Assembly: GCA_016930935.1 (NCBI GenBank) | Contig: JAFGFT010000011.1 | Span: forward strand, 1 to 64,000 | Length of the DNA: 64,000 nucleotides | Direction: 5' to 3' | DNA from: Dehalococcoidia bacterium | Lineage (GTDB): Bacteria; Chloroflexota; Dehalococcoidia; GIF9; AB-539-J10 | In this document: piece by piece, positions 52,303 to 61,500 of the stretch | Layout of the letters: the number at the start of each line of letters is the position of its first letter | Position numbering within the stretch: the first letter of the stretch is position 1 | Position numbers and translations under genes: made by a program | Notes under the pieces: model-generated | What the model was told of the DNA's origin: nothing | The model's input: the letters and a program-made list of their open reading frames with translations, nothing else | The model's database searches: none

Positions 52303-53426
52303 GAGACGGAAGCCGCCGTCCTCACATATCCGCTGACAAGAACGTTGTCAGCAAACTTCGTGACCTCAACGCTATCCAGATTCAGCGCCTCTTGCACGGT
52401 CAGCACACCATCGCCACCAACGGCTGTGCGCCCCTCCGTGCCTCCGATGATAATGGGAGCTATGAAGGCAAGCACTTTGTCCACAAGATTGTGGTCGAAT
52501 GCATATCCCAGGAGTTCGCTACCACCTTCCATAAGCACACTGATGACGCCTCGTTCACCAACCACTCTCAACAGTGTCTCAAGGTCGACACGCCCATTCT
52601 CGCCAGGCAGTTCGAGAACTTCAACGCCCGTCTTCTCAAGCGCCTTCTTCTTGTCAACATCGAATGGCCGCACAGTCGCGATAAGCGTCTGTCCTGGCTC
52701 ATTGAAGACTCGAGCGTCAACAGGAGACCGACCTGTCCCGTCAGCGATTATCCTCAAGGGCTGCTTGGAAGTACATCCGCTTCTCCCACAACAGCCTCTC
52801 GCTGTAAGGCGCGGGTCATCCGTAATCAGCGTGTTGACGCCAACCATGATTGCATCAACAGTATGTCGAACTCCGTGTACGAAGCATCTGGCCTGTTCAT
52901 TGCTTATCCATTGAGAATGCCCGCCACGTGTCGCAATCTTTCCATCGAGACTCATGGCGAACTTCGCAATCACAAATGGGAGACCGGTTGTCGTGTGTTT
53001 TATGTACGCCTCAAGGATACTGCGTGCTTCCGCTTCGTGAGTACCCACGTACGTCCTGATGCCAGCCTCATTCAAGGCTTTGATTCCCTTTCCACTCACA
53101 ACAGGGTTCGGGTCAACCATGGCAACATGGACTTCAGACACACCAGCGTCGATGATGGCATTGGTGCAAGGAGGCGTTCTGCCGAAATGACAGCAAGGCT
53201 CCAGCGTTACATACATGACTGCTCCGCGAGCGTTCTCGCCAGCCTGCTGCAGAGCTACAACTTCGGCGTGAGGGCCACCCACAGGCTGCGTGTAGCCCAT
53301 CCCAACAACTCCATCGTCCTTCACCACCACCGCACCGACAGCGGGGTTCGGACTTGCGTAGCCTCGGGCGAGCCTCGCCAGCGACAAAGCGCAATCCATA
53401 TGGTCGGAAGAAGGTGTAGTTGCTAT
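52287..53426 (-). CDS. ribD: Bifunctional diaminohydroxyphosphoribosylaminopyrimidine deaminase / reductase
   Basis: The deaminase domain has PHAEVVALQQAG (zinc HAE) and EPCCHFGRTPPC, and the reductase domain (about 150-370) starts PFVIAKFAMSLDGKIAT. The first ATG (53397-53399, 370 residues) has no SD and aligns with the second conserved Met of RibD, leaving out the usual 5-6 N-terminal residues. Nine codons upstream an ATA (53424-53426) lies exactly 6 bases after AGGAG. Between it and an in-frame TAG there is no ATG, GTG or TTG. I therefore give the ATA as the likely start (379 residues). No FMN riboswitch is visible upstream. Confidence 0.9.
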   Translation of the reverse strand: MATTPSSDHMDCALSLARLARGYASPNPAVGAVVVKDDGVVGMGYTQPVGGPHAEVVALQQAGENARGAVMYVTLEPCCHFGRTPPCTNAIIDAGVSEVHVAMVDPNPVVSGKGIKALNEAGIRTYVGTHEAEARSILEAYIKHTTTGLPFVIAKFAMSLDGKIATRGGHSQWISNEQARCFVHGVRHTVDAIMVGVNTLITDDPRLTARGCCGRSGCTSKQPLRIIADGTGRSPVDARVFNEPGQTLIATVRPFDVDKKKALEKTGVEVLELPGENGRVDLETLLRVVGERGVISVLMEGGSELLGYAFDHNLVDKVLAFIAPIIIGGTEGRTAVGGDGVLTVQEALNLDSVEVTKFADNVLVSGYVRTAASVSCSAE

Positions 53427-53561
53427 CGTATTCTCCTAACTCACAAACGCCTCACATCCCACACACACCAAGCCAATCAATACGTCACGCAAAGATATAC
53501 CGCGTGCTTCGACAAAGTCAAACTCCGTCCGCGCACAATTGCACCGCAGACAACACAATTT

Positions 53562-53900
53562 CTACATATTCCGCAATACGTCAGTCACCTCATCGGCGGG
53601 TTCAGGCAGCTTCGAGTGCACTGCCCTCAGTTTCCCCTCCATGGTCAACTCCTTGTCACGCCGCTCGTCAATTTTCACGAGAGTGAGAACTCTGCACACG
53701 TGCCCATCGAACGCGCAATTGTGGACATCGCGTACGACGTCAAGAATGCTGTCCAGTTCTCCTTCAACCACTGTACCCATAGGAGTCAGCTGGTATCTTA
53801 CGTCAGCGTGCGAACTAATCACACGTATGGCCCTGGCCACGTAGTCACTCACCGAAGGGCCAACACCTGAAGGCACCACCGTTATCTCTGCGACCGCCAT
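53562..53900 (-). CDS. MTH1187-family (DUF77/YkoF-like) thiamine-binding protein
   Basis: 112 residues. MAVAEITVVPSGVGPSVSDYVARAIRVI, then YQLTPMGTVVEGELDSILDVVRDVHNCAF is the small ferredoxin-like fold family annotated as MTH1187 thiamine-binding proteins (PxGxGxSxSxYVA and YxLxPMGTxxEG motifs). It probably binds a small metabolite such as hydroxymethylpyrimidine or thiamine. It sits between an RHH gene and ribD in the same strand run; the 135-160-base gap before ribD may hold a rib promoter. Confidence 0.85.
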   Translation of the reverse strand: MAVAEITVVPSGVGPSVSDYVARAIRVISSHADVRYQLTPMGTVVEGELDSILDVVRDVHNCAFDGHVCRVLTLVKIDERRDKELTMEGKLRAVHSKLPEPADEVTDVLRNM

Positions 53901-53924
53901 CCTACTGCTCCCTTGCTTCAGGCA

Positions 53925-54146
53925 TCAACGCGACTGATTGCCTCTCGCCCTGTATTTGTTGATGGTATCGATCATCGAAGCGTAATCCTGACCGCTGGAT
54001 GACTGGCCCGGTTTCAGCCACTGCGTGAGCGCCTCAATCACGATATCTCGCACTGTGCGCCCTTGTTCGACCGCCGCAATCTTGACCGCCTTCACAAGCT
54101 CTTCACTACCGAGGTCGACAGTAATCCTGGTACTCTTCTGCGTCAA
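53925..54146 (-). CDS. Ribbon-helix-helix (CopG/Arc-like) protein
   Basis: 73 residues from TTG behind GGAGGAG. STRITVDLGSEELVKAVKIAAVEQGRTVRDIVIEALTQWL is a classical RHH: one DNA-contacting strand (TRITVDL) followed by two helices. It has a short basic tail. No toxin gene is adjacent (the neighbours are an HDAC-family hydrolase and an MTH1187 protein), so it is more likely a local transcription factor than an antitoxin. Confidence 0.75.
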   Translation of the reverse strand: MTQKSTRITVDLGSEELVKAVKIAAVEQGRTVRDIVIEALTQWLKPGQSSSGQDYASMIDTINKYRARGNQSR

Positions 54147-54186
54147 AGACTCCTCCCAAACACCACTGAAAACGTCTCTCGCATTT

Positions 54187-55299
54187 CTATTTGAAGCAAT
54201 TCCAGTAGTCCTTCAGATGGCCCCGCAACTGCCGAATAACCTTCTCCGTCTCGTCAGCAACAGAGTCTACTTCAAAAGCCGCAGGCACAGGAACCGGCTC
54301 TGCGACGTCTACGCCGAAGTTGGCAAGCCCAGAAACTAGTGCAAGCCACACCGATGGAAGTACCGCAATGTTGTAACCCGAGCCGATTATGTCAATTTCG
54401 GTACAGCCACATTTCTGAGTCATACTCCGTACCTTCTCGCCAATCATCTTGAACCCGCCGATAGGCAATCCCAGGTTCGCCAACCCATCGGCGAAGTGAG
54501 GGTCAGAGCCTCCATTACGCACGATAACCTGAGGCTTGAACTCCCTCGCAACAGGCTCAACAATCCGTTCGAACGCCATGCGATAGGAATCGATACCCGC
54601 ATAGACCGGAAGTGGAACATTGACGGTGAATCCCTTGCCAGCACCATCACCAATGTCATTAGCGAAGCCGACACCCGGATACAACGTTGTTGGGTCCTGA
54701 TGCAGGTCCACGAACAACACTCTCGGGTCCGTGTAGAAGTAATCACACGTTCCGTTCCCCTGATGCGCGTCCGTATCGAGGACCATGACGCGTTCCACAC
54801 CACACTTCTCCACAAGGTACTTGGCCACAAATGCATTGTCGTTGTAAATGCAGAACCCTTCACCGTAGTTCGGCTTCGCATGATGAAGGTTGCCACCAAT
54901 GCAGACAACGAACTCCTCACCACCATTCATCACAAGGTCGGCCGCCTTCTTCACCTGGCCAATTGCCATCCGCGCCGCCTCCTCGAGCTTGCCCGGTTTC
55001 CCTCGTGGCAAATTGTCCAGAGATTGATATCTGGGGAAATCCATACTCCCGGAGAAAGTCTCCCCCAGGTTGGCAGCCCGATAGTAGTCTCTGGTGAAAT
55101 CGATGTATTCCTGACTGCATATCAGACGCAGGTCATCTTCCGTGCAGGTATCGGCCGCAACAATGTGGTAGTTGCCATCCGCAGGCACGTTGGCCTTCAA
55201 GACCTTCGGAAATATCTCGTAGCGATCGCCACGAAAAGGATGTCCCACACCAAAGTCATACTCTCTCAACTCTTCCCTGTACAGGATGGTGACCGTCAT
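54187..55299 (-). CDS. Histone deacetylase-family amidohydrolase
   Basis: 370 residues with arginase-deacetylase fold landmarks: GHPFRGDRYEIF near 19, the active-site His pair in GGNLHHAKPNYGEGFCIYND (about 135-154), zinc ligands in VLDTDAHQGNGT (Asp/His, about 173-184) and RNGGSDPHFADGLANLGL (about 262-279), and the transition-state Tyr in GSGYN. Bacterial members deacetylate polyamines, acetoin-related or small N-acetyl compounds. It overlaps the M20 peptidase gene by 4 bases, suggesting joint processing of N-acylated substrates (inference). Confidence 0.9.
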   Translation of the reverse strand: MTVTILYREELREYDFGVGHPFRGDRYEIFPKVLKANVPADGNYHIVAADTCTEDDLRLICSQEYIDFTRDYYRAANLGETFSGSMDFPRYQSLDNLPRGKPGKLEEAARMAIGQVKKAADLVMNGGEEFVVCIGGNLHHAKPNYGEGFCIYNDNAFVAKYLVEKCGVERVMVLDTDAHQGNGTCDYFYTDPRVLFVDLHQDPTTLYPGVGFANDIGDGAGKGFTVNVPLPVYAGIDSYRMAFERIVEPVAREFKPQVIVRNGGSDPHFADGLANLGLPIGGFKMIGEKVRSMTQKCGCTEIDIIGSGYNIAVLPSVWLALVSGLANFGVDVAEPVPVPAAFEVDSVADETEKVIRQLRGHLKDYWNCFK

Positions 55300-56468
55300 G
55301 CTGCCTCCTTTTGGTTCCTAGTAAGGAAGCGCCCAAGCACTTCCGTGAGTTGGTTCATGTCCCTTTCGGACACGAACTCATCGATTCCATGAATTCGACT
55401 CTCCGGTCGAATAAGGCCCGCCCCAAACACACTGCCACGCCACAATCGCGTGGCTGCTCCGGGCAGGTCGCCAGAAATCATCTCTCCGTATAGACCACTC
55501 TCTCCCGTCACACTGCAAATAGTATCAGCAAGTACACTCGCCTCAGGATCGTTGCACGGAGGTACAGGCTCAATTACAGACTCTCGCAGTATCTCCCAGT
55601 TCACGGCTGACACTCCACCAAGCGTCTCCATAATCTCCGAGCGAGCATCCTCAATTCGCTCATCCGGCAACAATCGCCTGTCGATTGAGAAGACACATGA
55701 ATCCGGCACGATGTTGCGCGCGAGACCACCCTCAACCCTATTCACGTTCAATCGCGGCTCCATGAAAGACAATCCTGTGTCCGGATGCGTCTTGATGGAA
55801 GAGCGCCGCTGCACAACTCTCTCCTTGAGCGACAGAAGAGCTCCGATGAGGACATTTGCGTCCTCGACAGCATTCTTCCCCAGATGAGAAAGACCGGAGT
55901 GTACGGACTCACCTCTCACCATCACGTCCATCTGAAGCACACCAAGGTTGGCAATAGACACGTAGCCGAACCCCGCGTCCAGACTCAAAACATGAGGGGC
56001 CGTGCCTGGGTCCAATGCCGAAGTCACGTATTCAAGTTGCGATCGCTGCTGTGTTTCCTCATCCATAGTGACCAGCACAGAAAGGTCATACTCCAGAGGA
56101 ACGTCCCTCACGCTCTCAAGTGCTCCAAGGAGGGAGGCAATTGCCCCTTTCATGTCAGCAGCACCCCTGCCAAATATCAACCCGCCCGAACGACGCGGCT
56201 CAAAGGCACGCCACCCCTGCGCAGGAACGACGTCTATATGGGAGTACACGAGGAGCCGCTCTCTTCCCAATCGGCGTCGATGGCCAACAAGCACCATCCT
56301 GCCATCACGCCCATCAGCTGAAGTGGCTGGAATATCAATGGGGACAGTCTGAACGCCCGCAGACTCGAATAAGGGTGCCAGCAAGGCCATAGCCTCGCGA
56401 CAACCACCCCCATCAACTCCACTCGTGTCAATCTGTATGAGGCGGCAAAGAATATCTACGTAGTCCAC
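55296..56468 (-). CDS. M20-family peptidase / deacylase
   Basis: I take the GTG at 56468 (390 residues) because conserved sequence begins at YVDILCRLIQIDTSG; no clear SD supports it or the GTG/ATG codons further up (56564), so the N-terminus is uncertain. Di-metal ligands are YSHIDVVP (HxD), FGRGAADMKGAIAS and the general base plus ligand in TMDEETQQR. The lid domain lies at about 190-300. It is of the ArgE/DapE/CPG2 type, hydrolysing N-acyl amino acids or succinyl-DAP-like amides. DapL downstream of the operon start makes DapE unnecessary, so another deacylation is likely. Confidence 0.85.
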   Translation of the reverse strand: MDYVDILCRLIQIDTSGVDGGGCREAMALLAPLFESAGVQTVPIDIPATSADGRDGRMVLVGHRRRLGRERLLVYSHIDVVPAQGWRAFEPRRSGGLIFGRGAADMKGAIASLLGALESVRDVPLEYDLSVLVTMDEETQQRSQLEYVTSALDPGTAPHVLSLDAGFGYVSIANLGVLQMDVMVRGESVHSGLSHLGKNAVEDANVLIGALLSLKERVVQRRSSIKTHPDTGLSFMEPRLNVNRVEGGLARNIVPDSCVFSIDRRLLPDERIEDARSEIMETLGGVSAVNWEILRESVIEPVPPCNDPEASVLADTICSVTGESGLYGEMISGDLPGAATRLWRGSVFGAGLIRPESRIHGIDEFVSERDMNQLTEVLGRFLTRNQKEAA

Positions 56469-56541
56469 AGCTAGGAAGGCTATTGTAGCCGATTTGGGCC
56501 TGAAAGCCCATCCTGTACATTGCGCACAGGCATGCAACGAC

Positions 56542-57714
56542 TCAGCCTTGCCACGAACCACCACTCACTGCAAGAGCTTGCACAATCCGGTCAGCCAAGG
56601 TTGCTACACCCTCTCCCGTCACCGCCGATACAAGGACGAAATCGGGACGCCCCAGATTCAGCCTCGTTTCCTCTTCCGTCGACTTCGCGACATTCCCGTC
56701 TTCGTTCACCAGGTCAATCTTGTTGAGCACCGTCACCACAGGTTTCTCATTAAGACCCATGTCCCTAAGAATATGCTCTACGGTGCCGTGCTGAAGCGAC
56801 GCATCGTGGCGTGTTATGTCCACAACATGCAGCAACAAGTCTGCATCGTGCAACTCCTCAAGCGTCGTACGAAATGCAGCGATGATTGATGGAGGAAGTT
56901 TATTGATGAATCCCACGGTATCCGTCATCAAGATAGTAGTCCCATCAGTGAAACGGATTCTCCGGGTAACGGGGTCAAGCGTCGAGAACAGCTTGTCCTC
57001 CACTATTACCCCTGCTTTGCTCAACACGTTGAAAAGCGTGCTCTTGCCGGCGTTAGTGTACCCAACCAGAGCCACGAGGGGAACACCACCCTTCCGCCTC
57101 CTATCCCGGTGCAATTCTCTGTGGCGCCTCACGGCTTCCAGGTCGGCCTCAAGTCTCTGTATGTGCCCCCTGATGAGCCTTCGGTCGGTCTCAAGTTGAG
57201 ATTCTCCGGGTCCACGCGTCCCGATACCACCGCCAAGTCGCTCCAGGTGCGCCCACTTGCCAATAAGCCTGGGGAGAAGGTAGCGGTGCTGCGCAAGTTC
57301 CACCTGCAGCTTCCCTTCTCGTGTACGCGCCTGTCCTGCAAAAATATCCAGAATCAACGCCGTGCGGTCAATCACGCGGGTCCCCAGCTCCTCTTCGAGA
57401 GCCCTCTGTTGCCTTGGTGACAGCTCGTCATCACAGACCACCAGGTCATACTCAAGTGAAGTCTTCAGAGCTACCAGTTCTTCAAGTTTGCCGCGACCGA
57501 CGTAGTGTGTCCCCGAGGGCTTGGTCATCCGCTGGAACTCAGCGCCTACGACCACAGCACCTGCGGTATTTGCCAGGCGGCCCAACTCCTCGAGCGAGTC
57601 CTTGGCCGACCAGTTATCCCGGGAATGTTGGGGCTCCACTGCAACGAGCAGAGCTCTTTCAGGTTCTTCGCTAGTACCAAACGTCAGTCCCTTTATCGCA
57701 CACCCCCACGCCAA
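56542..57714 (-). CDS. hflX: GTPase HflX
   Basis: 390 residues. The N-terminal HflX domain is recognised from THYVGRGKLEELVAL, VVCDDELSPRQQRALEE and RVIDRTALILDIFAGQARTREGKLQVELAQ. The GTPase domain has G1 GYTNAGKST, G3 DTVGF and G4 NKID. The linker GGIGTRGPGESQLETDRR is diagnostic. HflX splits stalled or heat-damaged 70S ribosomes. The TTG start overlaps dapL by 22 bases and has only a weak SD, so the exact start is open. Confidence 0.93.
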   Translation of the reverse strand: MAWGCAIKGLTFGTSEEPERALLVAVEPQHSRDNWSAKDSLEELGRLANTAGAVVVGAEFQRMTKPSGTHYVGRGKLEELVALKTSLEYDLVVCDDELSPRQQRALEEELGTRVIDRTALILDIFAGQARTREGKLQVELAQHRYLLPRLIGKWAHLERLGGGIGTRGPGESQLETDRRLIRGHIQRLEADLEAVRRHRELHRDRRRKGGVPLVALVGYTNAGKSTLFNVLSKAGVIVEDKLFSTLDPVTRRIRFTDGTTILMTDTVGFINKLPPSIIAAFRTTLEELHDADLLLHVVDITRHDASLQHGTVEHILRDMGLNEKPVVTVLNKIDLVNEDGNVAKSTEEETRLNLGRPDFVLVSAVTGEGVATLADRIVQALAVSGGSWQG

Positions 57715-58862
57715 CTCGAGAGACGTCGAATGCCCTCATCAAGACGATCATCAGACAGGGTGATTGAGAAGCGAATGTAGTTCTCGCCCCGCGCGCCGTA
57801 GCCGATACCCGGCGTCACAGCAACATGCACCTGCTCCAGCAACTCGCGCGTCAGATCCACACACGAGTAGCCTTCAGGCACCTTCGCCCAGACATAGAAG
57901 CCACCGTCAGGAACTCTGGTGCGCAGGCCTATGTCCTGCAGGACCTTCACAAGCTTGTCCCTGCGCCGCTGAAAGATTGCATTATGCTCTCCGACGATGG
58001 ACTGCGAGCCTGTCAAAGCCTCAACCGCAGCCAATTGAATCGCCTGAGGAATACCCGAGTCAAGATTCGATTTCACCGTGAACAGGGCCCGAATCGCATC
58101 CTTGTTGCCGACCACCATGCCGATACGCCACCCAGTCATGTGATAAGTCTTCGACAGAGAATGGAACTCTACCCCTATATCCTTTGCACCTTCTGCCTGC
58201 ATGAAGCTGGGAGGCTTCTTCCCGTCGAAATAGACCTCGGTATACGGCGCGTCATGACAGACAAGGATGTCATTCTTCTTTGCAAACTGCACCGCTCTCT
58301 CAAAGAACTCCAGGGAGGCACCTGCTCCAGTCGGATTGTTCGGATAGTTGAGCCACATCATGGTGGCTTTGGAGACCACTGATTCAGGTATGGACTCAAA
58401 GTCAGGCAGGAAGGCATTCTCCTCTGTCAACGGCACAAAGTACGGAACGCCCCCTGCGATAATCGTGCTCATCGAATAGACTGGATAGCCGGGGTCAGGC
58501 ACCAGAACCACCTTGTCCTGTTCAACGAAACAGAGCGCAATGTGCCCAATACCTTCCTTGGAACCGATGAGAGGCAGTACTTCGGTATCCGGATCGAGTT
58601 CGACATCGAACCTCGCCTTGTACCAGTCAGCGATAGCCTCGTGCAATTCAGGCAGTCCGTCTGACTCCGGATACCTGTGATTCGCCGGCACGTGAGCCTC
58701 TCTGCACAGCCGGTCAATGACGTGAGACGGTGTTGGAAGGTCTGGATCACCAATCGCAAACGTCACAATGTCGATTCCTTTCGACCGCAAATCAGCAATG
58801 CGGCGGTTGATGTCGACAAACAGATAGGGAGGAAGGCGGTCAAGCCTCTTCGCGAACTGCAT
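57693..58862 (-). CDS. dapL: LL-diaminopimelate aminotransferase
   Basis: Start at the ATG at 58862 (SD GGAG 8 bases away), 389 residues. It is a class I aminotransferase with FAIGDPDLPTP near 36, LIGSKEGIGHIALCF near 100, LNYPNNPTGA near 170, Schiff-base Lys in HSLSKTYHMTGWRIG near 232, and C-terminal YIRFSITLSDDRL. The DPD and SKEG motifs and the adjacency to dapF identify it as DapL, which converts tetrahydrodipicolinate to LL-DAP in one step, the lysine route found in Chloroflexota among others. Confidence 0.9.
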   Translation of the reverse strand: MQFAKRLDRLPPYLFVDINRRIADLRSKGIDIVTFAIGDPDLPTPSHVIDRLCREAHVPANHRYPESDGLPELHEAIADWYKARFDVELDPDTEVLPLIGSKEGIGHIALCFVEQDKVVLVPDPGYPVYSMSTIIAGGVPYFVPLTEENAFLPDFESIPESVVSKATMMWLNYPNNPTGAGASLEFFERAVQFAKKNDILVCHDAPYTEVYFDGKKPPSFMQAEGAKDIGVEFHSLSKTYHMTGWRIGMVVGNKDAIRALFTVKSNLDSGIPQAIQLAAVEALTGSQSIVGEHNAIFQRRRDKLVKVLQDIGLRTRVPDGGFYVWAKVPEGYSCVDLTRELLEQVHVAVTPGIGYGARGENYIRFSITLSDDRLDEGIRRLSSWRGGVR

Positions 58863-58881
58863 AGTCAATACTCCTTCGATA

Positions 58882-59724
58882 TCAGTCTGGCCAATCGCCG
58901 ACGAAGACCTGTTTCACAGGTCCCCGCAAAAGAACCTCACTCGTCCCACCACTCCACGTGACTGTCAGCACGCCGCCTGGAAGATGTATCCGGACCACGT
59001 CATCACAGTACCCCAGGAGCCGGGATGTCACCGCAATGGCGCATGCACCCGACCCACATGCGAGCGTCTCGCCCGCCCCACGCTCCCACACACGTGCTTC
59101 GATGTCCTCGCGCCCAAGCACACGGGCAACTTCGAAGTTCACCCGAGAAGGAAACACTGCGTGTTTCTCCACCGCCGGACCACGTTGGCACAGCGGATAC
59201 GTTGACACATCGTCAGTCACAAACGTCACTGCATGTGGATTCCCAATAGAAACGACGTTCACCGTAACAGGAACGTCGCGTACAGTCAGCAGTAATCCAA
59301 GCACAGGACCTTCTCGTTCAGGCACTTGAACGGGAACGTCAGCAGGCACAAAAATGGGCACACCCATGGACACTTCCGCCGCATCCACGGAACCGCCATC
59401 AGTACGCAACGCAGTCACACTTCTCCGTCCACCCAGAGTGTCAACATCGAATTCGTCCCCGCTCACAATGCTGTGGTCCACGACGTATTTCACGAAGCAC
59501 CGCAACCCGTTGCCGCATGCTTCCGATTCAGAACCGTCCGGGTTGAACATCCTCATGGTCGGCATATGGTCCACAGTTTGACCAACAACGATCAAGCCGT
59601 CCGACCCAACGCCGAAATGCCGCTCACACATCTCCGAAGCCAGAGAAGCCCAGTTGCGTTCCCCAACACGAGAATCCACAACGACAAAGTCATTGCCTGC
59701 TCCGTGATACTTTTCAAACTTCAT
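58882..59724 (-). CDS. dapF: Diaminopimelate epimerase
   Basis: 280 residues. FEKYHGAGNDFVVVD at the N-terminus; the two catalytic Cys are in EACGNGLRCF (near 72) and LACGSGACA (near 220); GIGNPHAVTF lies between. It interconverts LL- and meso-DAP for lysine and peptidoglycan. It sits 19 bases before dapL and overlaps miaA by 4 bases. Confidence 0.97.
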   Translation of the reverse strand: MKFEKYHGAGNDFVVVDSRVGERNWASLASEMCERHFGVGSDGLIVVGQTVDHMPTMRMFNPDGSESEACGNGLRCFVKYVVDHSIVSGDEFDVDTLGGRRSVTALRTDGGSVDAAEVSMGVPIFVPADVPVQVPEREGPVLGLLLTVRDVPVTVNVVSIGNPHAVTFVTDDVSTYPLCQRGPAVEKHAVFPSRVNFEVARVLGREDIEARVWERGAGETLACGSGACAIAVTSRLLGYCDDVVRIHLPGGVLTVTWSGGTSEVLLRGPVKQVFVGDWPD

Positions 59725-60644
59725 GGTATTACTCCATCAACCATTCGCATCGCACTGTCAAGCGCCTCGGACATGTTCGTATTGTCCAGCCACAAAATCC
59801 GCTCATCTGCAGGGCGAAACCACGTGTGCTGTCTCCGTATCAGGCGCCTTGTTTCTCTCTTCACCTTCATCACGGTCGTGCTGATGTCGCACAATCCAAG
59901 CACGTGCTCACCAACCTCTCTGTAGCCGATGCTGGTCATCGCTGGCAATGTCTGGCTGTAGCCCATTGCTAGAAGCGATTTCACCTCTTCAACGAACCCT
60001 TCCACCATCATTCTATCAATACGAGCATCTGCCCTGGCAAACAGGCTTGCTCTATCGAGTCCAAGTCCTATGACAACACTACCAGACGGAATAGAACCCT
60101 TTCGCCAGAGCAACTCCGACGGCAACTCCCCGGTCGCGCGGTGCAATTCCAGGGCGCGGATAACACGTCGGAGATTGGTCGACTGGATTCGCGCGGCAGC
60201 CACTGAATCGATACGTTCCAGTAGTGCATATACGGCCGCATTGCCATGGGCATTGGCCATCTGCTCCAGAGTCATCCGAAACTCACTGTCGGGGGGCACC
60301 TCCGGTACTTTCCAGCCCTCCAGAAGAGACCATACATACTGACCCGTGCCACCGACAACAACAGGAATGTGGCCTCTTAAGACCACTCCCTCAATCGCAT
60401 CCTTCGCCATGCGGAGATACGTGGAAAGGGAGAATTCTTCATCAGGGTTCACCACATCCATGACGTGATGCTGAACCCGTTCCCGCTCTTCAACCGAAGG
60501 TTTGCTCGTACCAATATCCATGTATCGGTAGACCTGACGACTGTCGGCGTTCACAATCTCGATGGGAAACCGGTCCGCAAGAGCCAACGCGAGGGCGGTC
60601 TTTCCAACTGCTGTGGGGCCAACCAGCGCAACGATAGGTCTCAT
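59721..60644 (-). CDS. miaA: tRNA dimethylallyltransferase
   Basis: 307 residues from the ATG at 60644; the frame has a GTG three codons up, with no SD for either. P-loop ALVGPTAVGKTALA, NADSRQVYRYMDIGTSKP, VVGGTGQY and RRLIRRQHTWFRP are the MiaA marks. It prenylates A37 of tRNAs reading UNN codons. Part of the minus-strand run, with a 4-base overlap with dapF. Confidence 0.95.
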   Translation of the reverse strand: MRPIVALVGPTAVGKTALALALADRFPIEIVNADSRQVYRYMDIGTSKPSVEERERVQHHVMDVVNPDEEFSLSTYLRMAKDAIEGVVLRGHIPVVVGGTGQYVWSLLEGWKVPEVPPDSEFRMTLEQMANAHGNAAVYALLERIDSVAAARIQSTNLRRVIRALELHRATGELPSELLWRKGSIPSGSVVIGLGLDRASLFARADARIDRMMVEGFVEEVKSLLAMGYSQTLPAMTSIGYREVGEHVLGLCDISTTVMKVKRETRRLIRRQHTWFRPADERILWLDNTNMSEALDSAMRMVDGVIP

Positions 60645-60687
60645 CCAACACACACAGTCAGGAGAATCCCCATCGGAGCGAAGACCA

Positions 60688-61461
60688 TCAATCCAGGGCC
60701 CCTTTCTTACGCATCGAAGCGCTCTGGAATACTATCTGACAGAACTCATCCGCACGAAGGCTCGCACCGCCCACAAGCGTTCCGTCGATTTCGCTCATTC
60801 CAACGAACGACGCAACATTCTCCGAAGTCACGCTCCCGCCGTACAGAATACGAATGTCCCTGGCAGTATCAACGTCCCAGATCGTTCCAATCTGGCCGCG
60901 AATCTCACTGACGGTGTCGTTCACCTGATCAGCCTCCGCAGCCTTGCCAGTGCCTATCGCCCACACAGGCTCATACGCCACGACAATCTCATTCCAAGGT
61001 GTGCTCCCACCCAAAGCCCCTTCCAACTGCCGTACAAGCACTTCGCGCGTCTTCCCCGCCAGATTCTCCTCAAGACTTTCGCCTACGCACAATATCGGAG
61101 TAATGCCATGCCTGCGAAGAGCAGAGACCTTCCTTGAAGTGGACTGTTCATCCTCACCGAACCACTTTCGGCGTTCGGAGTGACCCACAATTGCATAGCG
61201 GCAAAGCCCCTCAATCATAAGAGGTGAAATGGCCCCTGTGTAGGCACCAGCGTCCTCATAGAAGACGTCCTGGGCACCAACACTCACAGGAGTGTCCTCA
61301 AGCACCTCGTACACACTCTGCAGCGCCACAAATGAAGGACACACTGCCACATCCACGCCGACGACAGAGCCAAGGCATTCTCGAACGGCTGTTGCCAGTT
61401 GCACAGCCTCTCCAACACTACAATTCATCTTCCAGTTGCCGGCGACAAGTTGCCGTCTCAT
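60688..61461 (-). CDS. tpiA: Triose-phosphate isomerase
   Basis: Start at the second ATG (61461), 6 bases after GGAGA; 257 residues. VAGNWKMN at the start, IVGHSERRKWFGE with the catalytic His, VVAYEPVWAIGTGKAA with the catalytic Glu, and ILYGGSVTSEN, VGGASL at the phosphate site. It links glycolysis and gluconeogenesis with pgk 39 bases upstream. Confidence 0.97.
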   Translation of the reverse strand: MRRQLVAGNWKMNCSVGEAVQLATAVRECLGSVVGVDVAVCPSFVALQSVYEVLEDTPVSVGAQDVFYEDAGAYTGAISPLMIEGLCRYAIVGHSERRKWFGEDEQSTSRKVSALRRHGITPILCVGESLEENLAGKTREVLVRQLEGALGGSTPWNEIVVAYEPVWAIGTGKAAEADQVNDTVSEIRGQIGTIWDVDTARDIRILYGGSVTSENVASFVGMSEIDGTLVGGASLRADEFCQIVFQSASMRKKGALD

Positions 61462-61500
61462 ATTCATTCTCCGTTTCAGTCGCGATGATCTGGCCAGTAT

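Noticed and set aside
52392-53870. 492-codon plus-strand open frame antisense to ribE/ribD
   Set aside because: It is the complement of well-supported riboflavin genes. The translation is His/Arg/Thr-rich with no motif or SD; its length comes from the codon bias of the genes opposite.
53925-54146. RHH protein as an antitoxin
   Set aside because: No small toxin-like gene adjoins it. The neighbours are separated metabolic genes in the same strand run.
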